Assembly: GCA_017470055.1 (NCBI GenBank)
Contig: JAFUFD010000043.1
Location: 40,175 to 104,174 of the forward strand
DNA length: 64,000 bases
Direction of reading: 5' to 3'
Origin: Prevotella sp.
GTDB taxonomy: Bacteria; Bacteroidota; Bacteroidia; Bacteroidales; Bacteroidaceae
Shown: positions 17,486-26,892 of the stretch, piece after piece
Numbering within the stretch: position 1 is the first letter of the stretch
Layout: every line of letters begins with the position of its first letter
Notes under the pieces: model-generated
What the model was told of the DNA's origin: nothing
Database searches by the model: none
What the model saw: the letters and a program-made list of their open reading frames with translations, nothing else
Translations under genes and position numbers: made by a program

Positions 17486-19131
17486 GTGAGAAGAAAAATA
17501 ACCGTTTCATGCCCTTGCTGATGGCTGTTAGCGTGGTGGTGGGTATTTTGATTGGCACATTCTACGCCAACCACTATTCCGGCAATCGGCTGAGCATCAT
17601 CAATTCTGGCAGCAATAAGTTGAACAACCTGCTTCGACTGGTAGACGACCAATATGTGGACACCGTCAACGTGAATGACCTCGTGGAGAAGGCAATGCCA
17701 CAGATTCTTTCGGAACTCGATCCCCATTCCGTCTATATCTCAGCAAAAGACATGGAGGTGATGAACGACGACCTGAAAGGCTCGTTCTCGGGAGTAGGTA
17801 TTGAGTTCACCATCCGCCAAGACACCCTCCACGTGCAGAACGTCATTAAAAACGGACCGGCGGAGAGGGCTGGCGTGATTGCAGGCGATATGATTGTAAA
17901 GGTGGACGACCAGAACTTCACTGGTAAGACACTGACCAACGAGGAAGCGATGCACCGTCTGAAGGGACCAAAGGATACAAAGGTCAAACTTGGTATCCTG
18001 CGCAACAAGGAGAAGACCATCCGTAGCTTTGTCGTGACACGTGGCGACATCCCCACCAAGAGTGTTACTGCCGCCTATATGCTGAACGACAATACTGGCT
18101 ACATCCGTATCAAGAACTTTGGCGAGAATACTTATCCTGAACTGCTGATAGCCCTCGCGAAACTCTCGCAGCAGCGATTCGAGAACCTCACCATCGACCT
18201 CAGGGGCAATACTGGAGGCTACCTGGAGTCTGCCGTACAGATTGCCAACGAGTTCCTACCCAAGGGACAGTTGATTGTCTATACTCAAGGACGCAAGCAG
18301 GCGCGACAGGAGTATCGCAGTGACGGGCGCGGCTCCTACCAGCAGATTCCTTTAGTAGTACTCATCGACGAGGGCTCCGCCTCTGCCAGTGAGATCCTGG
18401 CGGGCGCCATCCAAGACAACGACCGTGGCACTATCATCGGACGCCGCTCGTTCGGAAAGGGACTCGTACAGAAGCCGATGGCTTTCAACGACGGCTCGAT
18501 GATCCGCCTGACCATTGCCCGATACTATTCGCCTTCCGGACGTTGCATCCAGAAACCCTATGTCTCTGGTGACAACAAGGACTATGAGGAAGACCTGCTG
18601 GCAAGATATCAGCATGGTGAGTTCTTCTCACAAGACAGCATCAAGCATACAGGTCCTGCCTATAAGACCCGCATCGGACGAGAGGTGTTTGGCGGTGGAG
18701 GCATCACCCCTGATATTTTCGTTGCCGAGGACACGGTGGATGTTACCTCTTACTATAAGCAGGCCTCGATGAGCGGACTCATTTTACAGTTCGCCTTCGA
18801 TTACACAGACAACAACCGTCAGAAACTGAACGAGTATAAGACAGCAAAAGACCTGGCGAAATACCTCGTCAAGCAGAATACCGTGGAACAGTTTGCCACC
18901 TTTGCCGAAAAGAACGGACTGAAACGCCGCAACCTCATGATACAACGCTCCCACAAACTCCTTGAGCGGTATATCAACAGCCGCATCATCTATAACATGA
19001 TGAGTGAGGAGGCATGGCTGCAATACCTGAACGATGACGACTCCGCTATCAAGGAGACGCTGAGGGTGTTCCAGGCAGATCAGGCTTTCCCACAGGCACC
19101 TCAGAAACCAGAGAAAAGGAAAGTAGCATGA
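17482..19131 (+). CDS. S41 C-terminal processing peptidase
   Basis: A 549-residue envelope protease of the tail-specific (CtpA) family. One N-terminal membrane helix (PLLMAVSVVVGILIGTF) anchors it facing the periplasm. A PDZ domain (about 85-170, GVGIEFTIRQD to KLGILR) precedes the catalytic domain. The Ser/Lys dyad lies in GSASASEILAGAIQDN and RRSFGKGLVQ. The C-terminal helical extension of about 150 residues is typical of Bacteroidetes members. Four-base overlaps with the deaminase before it and the cyclo-ligase after it tie it to a housekeeping operon. Its natural targets are unknown. Confidence 0.92.
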   Translation: MSEKKNNRFMPLLMAVSVVVGILIGTFYANHYSGNRLSIINSGSNKLNNLLRLVDDQYVDTVNVNDLVEKAMPQILSELDPHSVYISAKDMEVMNDDLKGSFSGVGIEFTIRQDTLHVQNVIKNGPAERAGVIAGDMIVKVDDQNFTGKTLTNEEAMHRLKGPKDTKVKLGILRNKEKTIRSFVVTRGDIPTKSVTAAYMLNDNTGYIRIKNFGENTYPELLIALAKLSQQRFENLTIDLRGNTGGYLESAVQIANEFLPKGQLIVYTQGRKQARQEYRSDGRGSYQQIPLVVLIDEGSASASEILAGAIQDNDRGTIIGRRSFGKGLVQKPMAFNDGSMIRLTIARYYSPSGRCIQKPYVSGDNKDYEEDLLARYQHGEFFSQDSIKHTGPAYKTRIGREVFGGGGITPDIFVAEDTVDVTSYYKQASMSGLILQFAFDYTDNNRQKLNEYKTAKDLAKYLVKQNTVEQFATFAEKNGLKRRNLMIQRSHKLLERYINSRIIYNMMSEEAWLQYLNDDDSAIKETLRVFQADQAFPQAPQKPEKRKVA

Positions 19132-19652
19132 CCAGCAAACAAGAGATACGTAAGATGCTTCGGCAGAGAGGACCTATCGGTTCCGCTGCTGAAGCATCTG
19201 CTATCATCCACCGCTTGAAAGCACATCCACAGGTGCACCTCGCACGTACCTTATTAATATATAGCGCTCTCCCCGATGAGATTCCCACCCAGCAACTCAT
19301 TGACGATTTCCTGCGAGAAGGCAAGACCGTCCTGTTGCCTCGTGTCATCAGTGACACCCAGATGGAACTGCGCCGCTATACAGGAGCCGCAGATTTACAA
19401 CAAGGAGCCTTTGGCATCATGGAGCCCTCAGGAGAACTCTTTACCGACTTTGGTCAAATAGATGTCGCCATCATCCCTGGTGTCGCCTTCGACAAAGAGG
19501 GCCACCGTTTAGGCAGGGGAAAAGGCTATTATGACCGTTTCCTTCCGTTATTGCACAATACTTATAAGATAGGGGTCTGTTATCCTTCCCGACTACTGGA
19601 GTATATCCCCATCGACGAGCACGACATCCCAATGGATGAGATAATATCCTAA
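19128..19652 (+). CDS. 5-formyltetrahydrofolate cyclo-ligase
   Basis: A 174-residue cytoplasmic enzyme that uses ATP to turn 5-formyl-THF into 5,10-methenyl-THF. The start KQEIRKMLRQRG and the C-terminal signature PGVAFDKEGHRLGRGKGYYD, which holds the ATP-binding loop, are diagnostic. It is the last gene of the operon with the M3 peptidase, deaminase and S41 protease. Its stop overlaps by four bases the stop of the convergent DUF721 gene. Confidence 0.92.
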   Translation: MTSKQEIRKMLRQRGPIGSAAEASAIIHRLKAHPQVHLARTLLIYSALPDEIPTQQLIDDFLREGKTVLLPRVISDTQMELRRYTGAADLQQGAFGIMEPSGELFTDFGQIDVAIIPGVAFDKEGHRLGRGKGYYDRFLPLLHNTYKIGVCYPSRLLEYIPIDEHDIPMDEIIS

Positions 19653-19936
19653 AAACGGATATCCGTAATCACCTGTTCGCCCACTACCGCATTGAGTTTC
19701 TTCACCAATTCCCCTCGCATCATCGACAAATCAGAGCGAAGAGCAGGATTGGACAGACGAACATAGAGGGTCTGGTTATAGATATAAGTGTTCAATGTAT
19801 AACGTGCGATGGCAGGACCGACAACCTCAGGCCATGCCTCTACCAACCGTTTCTGGTTTAACGGTGTCTCCAAGCCCTGTTCTCTTAATGTCCTCAACAG
19901 GACCTCTTTCAAGGATTCTATCTTCTGCCTAAACAT
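19649..19936 (-). CDS. DUF721 (DciA-like) protein
   Basis: A 95-residue protein of the DUF721 family. Typical features are the start LKEVLLRTLREQGLETPL, the WPEVVGPAIARYT segment and LYVRLSNPALRSDLSMM. The family includes DciA, a loader of the replicative helicase in many bacteria. Bacteroidetes members are usually short, as here. It overlaps the end of recF by eight bases, the common recF-DUF721 order, which supports a DNA-replication role. Confidence 0.82.
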   Translation of the reverse strand: MFRQKIESLKEVLLRTLREQGLETPLNQKRLVEAWPEVVGPAIARYTLNTYIYNQTLYVRLSNPALRSDLSMMRGELVKKLNAVVGEQVITDIRF

Positions 19937-21047
19937 CCTTCTGCGTTATCTCTCCGTTATCAACATAGAATATCTTATAGTCGAGGGCACTCGCTTTGAG
20001 AATCTGGTCAAGATGGTCACGGTTGGTGTCTGTGATGAATATCTGACCGAAAGCGTCTCCAGACACCAGTCGCACAATCTGCTCCACCCGCTCGGCATCC
20101 AACTTGTCAAAGATATCATCCAACAACAATAAAGGAGTCGTCTTGGAGGCGGTGCGTTTGAGGAAATCAAACTGTGCGAGTTTCAAGGCTATCGCAAAGG
20201 TCTTGTTCTGCCCTTGGGAGCCCTCCCGTTTCATCAGATGCCCATCCAAGGTGAACTCCAAGTCGTCCCGGTGAATACCATGCAACGAAAAGCCTACAGC
20301 AAGGTCTTTCGCACGGTCACGCTGGATAACCTCTAACAATGGTCCACGCTGGCAATGAGAGAGATAGTTAAGTCCAACACGCTCACGTCCAGACGATATC
20401 TTGTCGTAGAACTGTTGGAAGAGAGGCACCAGTTCCTTCACAAAGGCATCACGCTTCCTGAAAATCTCCTCACCAGACACTGCCATCTGCTCCTCCCATA
20501 TCTGCAGAAGCATAGGGTCAGGAGCCGGTTCTTCCTGTTTCAGAAGCGTGTTACGCTGTTGGTGGGCATTATTGTAACGGGCAAGAGCCTCAATATATGA
20601 ACGGTCATACTGCGAGATGACCATATCCATCAACCGGCGACGCTCCTCACTTCCTCCTTCTATCAGCAACGTGTCCGAAGGGGATACCACAACCAAAGGT
20701 ATCAGCCCTATATGCTCAGAAAGACGCTTATACTCCTTCTTATTCCTCTTGAAATGTTTCTTCACCCCTCGCTTGATGCCGCAAGAAATTAACTCGGAGT
20801 CTTCTGTGTCCTCAGGGGTTTCTGAGTAAAGTCCCTCAATCATACAAAACGGTTCCTCATGCCGAATGACCTGTGAGTCGATCGGGTTAGAGGCAGAACG
20901 GCAGAATGACAGGTAATAGACCGCATCCAGCACATTCGTCTTGCCTACCCCGTTATGTCCGATGAGACAATTTATCTTAGGAGACAGTTCTAAGACCGCC
21001 TCCTGAATATTCTTATAATTGAGTATCGTGAGTTTTCTGAGTATCAT
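19929..21047 (-). CDS. recF: DNA replication/repair protein RecF
   Basis: A cytoplasmic ABC-type ATPase that loads RecA at gaps. The Walker A is CLIGHNGVGKTNVLD, the signature is EGSQGQNKTFAIALKLAQ and the Walker B is PLLLLDDIFDKLD. The open frame extends ten codons upstream to 21077, but the ATG at 21047 (MILRKLTI) is chosen: it gives the usual RecF start, and the promoter's -7 box (21062-21055, TACCTTTG) lies inside the longer frame, seven bases before this ATG. That also suggests a leaderless mRNA. Divergent from the TPR gene. Confidence 0.93.
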   Translation of the reverse strand: MILRKLTILNYKNIQEAVLELSPKINCLIGHNGVGKTNVLDAVYYLSFCRSASNPIDSQVIRHEEPFCMIEGLYSETPEDTEDSELISCGIKRGVKKHFKRNKKEYKRLSEHIGLIPLVVVSPSDTLLIEGGSEERRRLMDMVISQYDRSYIEALARYNNAHQQRNTLLKQEEPAPDPMLLQIWEEQMAVSGEEIFRKRDAFVKELVPLFQQFYDKISSGRERVGLNYLSHCQRGPLLEVIQRDRAKDLAVGFSLHGIHRDDLEFTLDGHLMKREGSQGQNKTFAIALKLAQFDFLKRTASKTTPLLLLDDIFDKLDAERVEQIVRLVSGDAFGQIFITDTNRDHLDQILKASALDYKIFYVDNGEITQKDV

Positions 21048-21054
21048 TTGTGTG

Positions 21055-21062
21055 CAAAGGTA
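21055..21062 (-). promoter_or_regulatory. -7 box of recF (leaderless type)
   Basis: TACCTTTG on the minus strand ends seven bases before the recF ATG. It decides the start codon, because the longer frame would begin upstream of the transcription start. Confidence 0.6.
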
Positions 21063-21156
21063 CGAAAAAAAAATCATTATTCGTCATTCATTATTCATAA
21101 TAATTTTGTAACTTTGCACCCGATTTGTGTATGAACAATAAATAAAATCAAGAATA

Positions 21157-21813
21157 ATGGCAAACAAAAACCAACAAGCCGCCCCTGAGTTGCAGGAGCA
21201 GGTAACCAAAGCAGAGGCTTTCTTTGAGAAATACAAGAAGGCTATTATCATTGGCGTCATTGCAATTATTGTAATCATTGTAGGCGCTATCCTTTTCAAT
21301 AATTACTACCTTGCTCCTCGTGAGAATGAGGCAAACACAGAACTTGCCAAGAGTCAGGAACTATTTGGCTCTGAGCAGTACGACAAAGCACTTGCCGGAT
21401 TCCAAAAGGTGGCAAACGACTACAGTTCCACCGATGCCGGTAACCTCGCACAACTCTACATCGGTCTCTGTCAGGCTAACCTTGGCAAGTGGCAGGATGC
21501 TGTCAATGCCTTAGAGGGTTTCAGTGGCAAAGGCGATGCTATGATCTCTCCTGCCGCAGAAGGAGCACTGGGCAATGCTTACGCTAACCTCAACCAACTT
21601 GACAAGGCTGTTGAGCACCTGAAGAAAGCCGCTAAGATGGCTGATAACAACTCCCTCTCTCCCACTTTCCTCATCCAGGCTGGTGAGATTCTGGAAAGCC
21701 AAGGTAAGAAAGACGAGGCTCTGAAACTGTATCAGGAGGTGAAAGAGAAGTATTTCAACTCCATGCAGTACCAGATTATCGACGAGTATATCGAACGCGC
21801 ATCTGCTAAGTAA
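21157..21813 (+). CDS. Membrane-anchored tetratricopeptide protein
   Basis: A 218-residue protein with a short polar N-terminus, one membrane helix ([20 protein letters not shown], about 29-48) and TPR repeats to the end (for example [58 protein letters not shown]). The layout resembles YfgM-like envelope proteins, which assist protein export partners, but the resemblance is only architectural. The positively charged stretch before the helix suggests that the repeats face the periplasm. The stop codon overlaps the ribH start by one base. A TAACTTTG -7 box lies upstream at about 21109. Confidence 0.82.
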   Translation: MANKNQQAAPELQEQVTKAEAFFEKYKKAIIIGVIAIIVIIVGAILFNNYYLAPRENEANTELAKSQELFGSEQYDKALAGFQKVANDYSSTDAGNLAQLYIGLCQANLGKWQDAVNALEGFSGKGDAMISPAAEGALGNAYANLNQLDKAVEHLKKAAKMADNNSLSPTFLIQAGEILESQGKKDEALKLYQEVKEKYFNSMQYQIIDEYIERASAK

Positions 21814-22283
21814 TGGCAACCAAGAACCTGTCGGAATACAATGTTGAGAAGGTGCCCGATGCCTCGAATATGATATTCGGCATTGTGGTTTCTGAATGGA
21901 ATCCGGAGATCACAGGAGCCCTGTTGGAGGGATGCGTCAGCACCTTGGAGAAACATGGTGCACTGCCAGAGAACATCCATGTGAAGACTGTACCAGGCTC
22001 TTTCGAACTTATCTACGGTGCCCGCCAGATGACGCTCAACGACGGTTATGACGCTGTGATTATCCTTGGATGTGTCATTCGTGGTGAGACTCCTCATTTC
22101 GACTATATCTGTCAGGGAGTAACCCAAGGTATCGCCCGTCTTAACGCTACCAATAATATCCCCGTGGTCTATGGATTGCTGACCACCAACGACCTGCAAC
22201 AGGCAAAAGACCGTGCAGGTGGACGCTTAGGGAACAAAGGTGATGAGTGTGCGGTAGTTGCTATTAAGATGGCGAAATTCTGA
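21813..22283 (+). CDS. ribH: 6,7-dimethyl-8-ribityllumazine synthase
   Basis: A 156-residue cytoplasmic enzyme of riboflavin synthesis. It joins 5-amino-6-ribitylaminouracil with dihydroxybutanone phosphate. Family features are [11 protein letters not shown] near the start, [34 protein letters not shown] (the His and phosphate-binding region) and [19 protein letters not shown]. Length is normal. No FMN riboswitch is visible; it is translated from the TPR gene's transcript through a one-base stop-start overlap. Confidence 0.95.
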   Translation: MATKNLSEYNVEKVPDASNMIFGIVVSEWNPEITGALLEGCVSTLEKHGALPENIHVKTVPGSFELIYGARQMTLNDGYDAVIILGCVIRGETPHFDYICQGVTQGIARLNATNNIPVVYGLLTTNDLQQAKDRAGGRLGNKGDECAVVAIKMAKF

Positions 22284-22289
22284 CAATCA

Positions 22290-23042
22290 ATGAAACTCAT
22301 CAGTTGGAATGTCAACGGACTGAGGGCTTGCGAGGGCAAGGGCTTCAGTGATATCTTCAAAGAACTGGATGCGGACTTCTTCTGCCTACAGGAGACCAAG
22401 ATGCAGGAGGGACAACTCGACTTGCAGTTTGAGGGCTACACCTCCTATTGGAACTATGCGGAGAAAAAGGGCTATTCAGGTACGGCAATCTTCACCAAGC
22501 ATCAGCCGCTGAATGTGGAATATGGTATTGGTATCGACATCCATGACCATGAGGGACGTGTCATCACTTTAGAGATGGAGGACTTTTTCCTTGTCACTTG
22601 CTACACCCCCAACTCACAGGACGGACTCAAAAGACTGGAGTACCGTATGTCATGGGAAGATGCTTTCCGCGCCTACCTCAAACGCCTTGACCAGCAGAAG
22701 CCTGTCATCCTCTGTGGTGACCTGAATGTTGCCCATGAGGAGATAGACCTAAAGAACCCCAAGACCAATCGGATGAATGCAGGTTTTACAGATCAGGAGC
22801 GAGAGAAGTTCAGCGATCTGCTCGCCTGCGGTTTCATTGACACTTTCCGCACGCTTTACCCTGAGCAGGTCACCTACTCCTGGTGGTCATACCGTTTCCA
22901 GGCTCGTCAGAAGAACGCAGGGTGGCGTATCGACTATTTCGTGACCAGTGAGCGACTGCGTGACCATATTGGTGATGCCAAGATACACACAGAGATATTC
23001 GGCTCAGACCATTGCCCTGTCGAATTAACGTTAAAAGATTAA
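22290..23042 (+). CDS. xth: Exodeoxyribonuclease III
   Basis: A 250-residue cytoplasmic AP endonuclease/3'-5' exonuclease. Motifs in order are SWNVNGLRAC, FCLQETKMQEGQ (metal-binding Glu), ILCGDLNVAHEEIDLKNP, YSWWSYRFQARQKNAGWRID and the C-terminal GSDHCPVELTL (Asp-His catalytic pair). Length and order agree with the ExoA/Xth family. It follows ribH after six bases, so it belongs to the same operon. Confidence 0.95.
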   Translation: MKLISWNVNGLRACEGKGFSDIFKELDADFFCLQETKMQEGQLDLQFEGYTSYWNYAEKKGYSGTAIFTKHQPLNVEYGIGIDIHDHEGRVITLEMEDFFLVTCYTPNSQDGLKRLEYRMSWEDAFRAYLKRLDQQKPVILCGDLNVAHEEIDLKNPKTNRMNAGFTDQEREKFSDLLACGFIDTFRTLYPEQVTYSWWSYRFQARQKNAGWRIDYFVTSERLRDHIGDAKIHTEIFGSDHCPVELTLKD

Positions 23043-23073
23043 AAAGAAAAGCACCACGAAAGAATTTTCGTTG

Positions 23074-23081
23074 TATCTTTG
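23074..23081 (+). promoter_or_regulatory. -7 box of the LEA-like lipoprotein gene
   Basis: TATCTTTG, about 49 bases before the ATG at 23130, with no good -33 box at the usual distance. Confidence 0.5.
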
Positions 23082-23129
23082 TCGCGGTTATCAAAACCAC
23101 TAAACATGTTTTACTAAAAAGAGAAAGTT

Positions 23130-23729
23130 ATGAAAAAGATTCTTTTAGCAGTGATGGCTGTTGCTGCCATCGGATTTACATCATGTGGTAACAAGACTGC
23201 TCAGGGCGAGGCTACTGACAGCACAGAAGTTGCTATCAACGTTGACGACGAGGCTAATGCCACTATTGCCGCTTTGACAGAGCAGATTGAGGCTAACGAT
23301 GCCAGCAAGTTGCAAGAGGCTCTTGCTGCCGTCAAAGAGAAGATTGCTGAACTTATCAAGACTAATCCTGAGGTGGCAAAGGAATATGTGGCAAAGGTTC
23401 AGAACTTCCTGAAAGAGAATGCAGACAAGGTAAAGTCCGTTGTAGGTGATAATGCCGCTGTTGCCGCTGCTGTTGCCGCTATCACAGATGTTGAGCCCGC
23501 TAACGTAGTTAGTGGTTTGCTGGAGCAGGTTGGTGATGCTAAGGATGCAGCCATCGATGCTGCTGACGCAGCCAAGGATGCTGCCATTGAGAAGGCTGAG
23601 GCTGCCAAGGACGCTGCCGTTCAGGCTGCTGAAGACAAGGCAAACGAGGCAAAAGAGGCTGCTAAGCAGAAGGCTAATGAGGCTGTTGACAATGCCGCTG
23701 CTGCCGCTAAAAGCAAATTAGGTCTCTAA
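23130..23729 (+). CDS. Alanine-rich lipoprotein with LEA/apolipoprotein-like repeats
   Basis: A 199-residue envelope protein. A lipoprotein signal ends in GFTSCGNK (Cys20). The middle is helical and acidic. From about residue 130 to the end it is an almost perfect amphipathic helix of Ala, Lys, Glu and Asp built from 7- and 11-residue units (KDAAIDAADAA, KDAAIEKAEAA, KDAAVQAAEDK, ANEAKEAAKQK). Such repeats are typical of late-embryogenesis-abundant (LEA_4) and apolipoprotein-type proteins, which protect membranes or proteins under stress. The function here is unknown. It has its own promoter and a strong terminator, so it is a single-gene unit. Confidence 0.75.
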   Translation: MKKILLAVMAVAAIGFTSCGNKTAQGEATDSTEVAINVDDEANATIAALTEQIEANDASKLQEALAAVKEKIAELIKTNPEVAKEYVAKVQNFLKENADKVKSVVGDNAAVAAAVAAITDVEPANVVSGLLEQVGDAKDAAIDAADAAKDAAIEKAEAAKDAAVQAAEDKANEAKEAAKQKANEAVDNAAAAAKSKLGL

Positions 23730-23751
23730 GAAGAATCCATTTCGTTGAATA

Positions 23752-23796
23752 AAAGAGCCGGTTCGCTGAATAAATTTCACGAGCCGGCTCTTTTTG
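23752..23796 (+). terminator. Strong rho-independent terminator
   Basis: A 14-bp stem (23752-23765 with 23780-23793, one G-U pair) with a 14-base loop, followed by Ts. It ends the LEA-like lipoprotein gene. The -7 box of the next gene (TACCTTTG, 23799-23806) follows at once. Confidence 0.85.
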
Positions 23797-23798
23797 TC

Positions 23799-23806
23799 TA
23801 CCTTTG
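23799..23806 (+). promoter_or_regulatory. -7 box of the beta-helix lipoprotein gene
   Basis: TACCTTTG, immediately behind the preceding terminator and about 40 bases before the ATG at 23847. Confidence 0.5.
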
Positions 23807-23846
23807 CATCATCTAAATCACAAGTATTAATTTTAATGTATACAAT

Positions 23847-25688
23847 ATGAGTAAAAAGATGATGACCATTCTGTTCATGGCAGCCATGACGATGGTGACA
23901 ATGATGACAGCATGCTCCGCTGATGACCCGCTGAGCAACGATGACAATAGCGGCTGGAGTGACAATGGAAGCGACGAAGGAAACACGATCACCTCTACTT
24001 ATGCAGAGATGAAGACTTTCACCATCGCTATCGACAAGACAACAGCGGAACCTACCTCATCGGCTACTGCTCAGTATCCTGAGGAAGTGGCAGCCTACAA
24101 TGCAGATAATTTCGCCACTATCGTAAACATCGACATGGCAAATCCTGTAAATCCTGCTGTGGATGGTGTGACAATTACCATCAATGGTAATCACGTAACG
24201 GCAGATCACGGCAGTACAGAGGGAATATGCTACATCGTCACTGGCACCACCACTGACGGTTCCCTAACGATTGGGGGAAAGACAGACTTCGCATTAAACC
24301 TCAGCAATGCCGACATCACCAATCCTGCAACCACCGCTATTGACATCGAGAGTAAGTCGAATGCCTACCTTGTGTTGACAGGTGCCAACAAGGTGACTGA
24401 CGGTACGACGGCTGACGACAACCACAAGGGGGCCCTTTATGCGAAAGGTCCATTGCTCATCAGTGGTACTGGCTCTTTAGAAGTATACGGTACTTACAAT
24501 AACGGTATCCACGGCAAGAGCAATGTTGTCATCGACAAGGGTGTCAACCTGTATGTCAAGTCGACTGCCAATCATGGCATCAAGGCTGGAGACGACCTGT
24601 ATATCAACGGTGGTATCATCAACGTGGAGGCTTCCGCTGCTGGCGCAAAGGCAATCAATGCCGATGCCAACGTAACCATCAACGGTGGTCGTACTACCGT
24701 CATCGCCACAGGTGATGGAGAATGGGAAGAAGATGAGACACTCACGTATGGAGGAGACACCAAAGCCGCAGCAGGCATTGGCTGTGACGGCAATTTCTAT
24801 ATGAATGGTGGTGAAGTCTATGCCAAGGCTACTGGCAGCGGTGGCAAGGGCATCAAGGCTGACTATGAGGCCTACATTACTGGTGGCAAAATACGTGTCA
24901 TTACCGAGGGAGGACTCTATTATAATAATGGCAAAGGTACTGAGAACCTCAACTACACGGGGAATACTGACAACCTGGCAAGTGCCTACACCTCTTCTCC
25001 CAAGGGGATGAAAATTGGCTCCAAAGACGAGAACGATGTCGCATACGGGGGTCCCTTGGTCATCTCTGGCGGTGACATCATGGTTCGCACCAGTGGCAAT
25101 AATGCTGAGGGTATAGAAAGTAAGGGCACATTAGACATCACTGGGGGCACCATACTGGTCTATGCCCACGATGACGCAATCAACTCCACGGGCGACCTGA
25201 CTGTTTCTGGTGGCACAGTAGTTGCCGTAGGAACCAATAATGACGGTATTGACTCAAATGGTGACATGTACCTGAAAGGCGGCACCATCATCGCTTGCGG
25301 AGCCAGTGGCGCAGAGGCTGGTATTGACATCAACGAGCAGAAGAAACTCTATATCACTGGTGGATATATCTTCGGTATTGGTGGACGTATCGACGGAAAC
25401 TTAGGAAGCACCACACAGGGAATCATCACCACCACAGGCTCCATCACGGCTAATGGTACGGTCAGCGTCAGCAACAGCAGCAAGACACTCTACACATTCA
25501 ATATGCCCCCCATTTCCTACAATAGCGGTACCATGCTCATCAGCACCCCTGACCTGAGTAGCGGCAGCAGTTATACCTTGAAGTCGGGCAGCAGTTCCAC
25601 AACCGTAACAGCCTCCAACACCATCAGCAGCGGCATGGGAGGTGGTCCTGGAGGCGGCATGCCTGGTGGCGGTCCTGGCGGACATTAA
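23847..25688 (+). CDS. Cthe_2159-like (DUF4353) beta-helix lipoprotein
   Basis: A 613-residue surface or periplasmic protein with a lipoprotein signal ending in MMTACSADD. The body is made of beta-helix turns with repeating Gly-Gly-x-Ile/Val units (for example TITGG-like turns DLYINGGIINVEA, NVTINGGRTTVIA, DITGGTILVYAHDDAINS, DLTVSGGTVVAVGTNNDGID). This layout is that of the Cthe_2159 family, first described as a cellulose- and polygalacturonate-binding protein of Clostridium thermocellum. It ends with a Gly-Pro-rich tail (GMGGGPGGGMPGGGPGGH). It precedes a LytS/LytR pair, so it may bind polysaccharide or be regulated by that pair. Both are inferences. Confidence 0.8.
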   Translation: MSKKMMTILFMAAMTMVTMMTACSADDPLSNDDNSGWSDNGSDEGNTITSTYAEMKTFTIAIDKTTAEPTSSATAQYPEEVAAYNADNFATIVNIDMANPVNPAVDGVTITINGNHVTADHGSTEGICYIVTGTTTDGSLTIGGKTDFALNLSNADITNPATTAIDIESKSNAYLVLTGANKVTDGTTADDNHKGALYAKGPLLISGTGSLEVYGTYNNGIHGKSNVVIDKGVNLYVKSTANHGIKAGDDLYINGGIINVEASAAGAKAINADANVTINGGRTTVIATGDGEWEEDETLTYGGDTKAAAGIGCDGNFYMNGGEVYAKATGSGGKGIKADYEAYITGGKIRVITEGGLYYNNGKGTENLNYTGNTDNLASAYTSSPKGMKIGSKDENDVAYGGPLVISGGDIMVRTSGNNAEGIESKGTLDITGGTILVYAHDDAINSTGDLTVSGGTVVAVGTNNDGIDSNGDMYLKGGTIIACGASGAEAGIDINEQKKLYITGGYIFGIGGRIDGNLGSTTQGIITTTGSITANGTVSVSNSSKTLYTFNMPPISYNSGTMLISTPDLSSGSSYTLKSGSSSTTVTASNTISSGMGGGPGGGMPGGGPGGH

Positions 25689-25725
25689 TGCGGAAAACAC
25701 AATAACGACAATCTCTCTGCGTTAT

Positions 25726-26892
25726 ATGAAATGGATGCAAGAACAACAGAAACATGAGAATTTGACATATCTGGTGCTATGGGGCATGCTCTTCATAGCA
25801 CCAGTGCTCAGTCTCTATGTCCGAACAGTCAGCAACGAAGCCTTTGAGTTCAGATGGGACGAGGTGCTGATGGTATGGAAACTATTTGCCATCTATCTGG
25901 TCATCTTTCTGTTTCATAACTTCTTCCTTGCCCATCTGTTGGTCTACAAGCAGAAACGAGCCATCTACTTCAGTGCCATCGCTATCATTATCGCCGCCTT
26001 TGTCGCCTACCAGTGTACGGAAAGACCGAAGGGGGGACCACATAGTCATCACGACAAGATGCACCATGAGCAGATGGCTGACCACCAACGTCCACTTATG
26101 GAGGATGACATGACTTTCGAGTTCGACCATGAGCCGCCCCCACCTGACAGACAACACCCGCAAAGGCACAGGGGCGAGAAGAAACCGCCTGTCATGGTGG
26201 GAGAGCATGACATCATCGCGCTCATCGTCCTCATCTTGATGCTGGGCATGAATATCGGCATCAAACTCTACTTCAAATCCCGTCGTGACACGAAGATCAT
26301 GGCAGCCTTGGAGAAGGAGAACCTGGAGCAACAACTGGAGTACTTGCGCTACCAGATCAACCCCCATTTCTTCATGAATACGCTCAACAACATCCATGCG
26401 CTGGTGGACATCGACCCCGAGCGGGCGAAGAGCACAATATTGGAACTATCGAAGATGATGCGCTTCATCCTCTATGAGGGTGATAAGAAGGGAGTGCCCC
26501 TAACCCGTGAACTGGACTTCATCCGCAACTACGTGACACTGATGCGGCTACGCTATACCGACAAGGTAGACCTCCAGATGGAACTGCCTACCGAGGTGCC
26601 CGACTATGAGATACCGCCTCTGATGCTCATCACCTTCATCGAGAATGCCTTCAAGCACGGCATCAGTTACCAACGCGACTCCTTCATCCATGTGAGGATA
26701 GGCATAGAAGGTACCAAGTTGCGGTTCACATGCAGCAATAGCAAAGCAGACAAGCCGAATCAAGAGAAAGGAGGCGTAGGTCTCACGAATGTCAAACAAC
26801 GATTAAACCTAATTTATGGAGATAACTTTACACTGAACATACAGGACAATCCTAACACCTATAATGTTAAACTTGAAATACCACTCACATGA
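25726..26892 (+). CDS. LytS-type sensor histidine kinase with His-rich outer loop
   Basis: A 388-residue kinase of the His_kinase (LytS/YehU) class. Four membrane helices (about 14-32, 48-68, 78-95, 162-180) come first. Between helices 3 and 4 a 60-residue loop, expected outside the membrane, holds about ten His plus several Met, Asp and Pro (GPHSHHDKMHHEQMADHQ), which suggests metal binding. The kinase core has the H-box region YQINPHFFMNTLNNIHALV, N-box ENAFKHGI and a G-box GGVGLTNVKQRL. A longer frame runs back into the previous gene to 25642; the ATG at 25726 (MKWMQEQQ) avoids that overlap. The response regulator starts within its last four bases. Confidence 0.87.
   Translation: MKWMQEQQKHENLTYLVLWGMLFIAPVLSLYVRTVSNEAFEFRWDEVLMVWKLFAIYLVIFLFHNFFLAHLLVYKQKRAIYFSAIAIIIAAFVAYQCTERPKGGPHSHHDKMHHEQMADHQRPLMEDDMTFEFDHEPPPPDRQHPQRHRGEKKPPVMVGEHDIIALIVLILMLGMNIGIKLYFKSRRDTKIMAALEKENLEQQLEYLRYQINPHFFMNTLNNIHALVDIDPERAKSTILELSKMMRFILYEGDKKGVPLTRELDFIRNYVTLMRLRYTDKVDLQMELPTEVPDYEIPPLMLITFIENAFKHGISYQRDSFIHVRIGIEGTKLRFTCSNSKADKPNQEKGGVGLTNVKQRLNLIYGDNFTLNIQDNPNTYNVKLEIPLT

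Noticed and set aside
21813-21830. FMN riboswitch before ribH
   Set aside because: ribH begins one base inside the preceding gene's stop codon. There is no room for a leader and no RFN-type sequence was seen.
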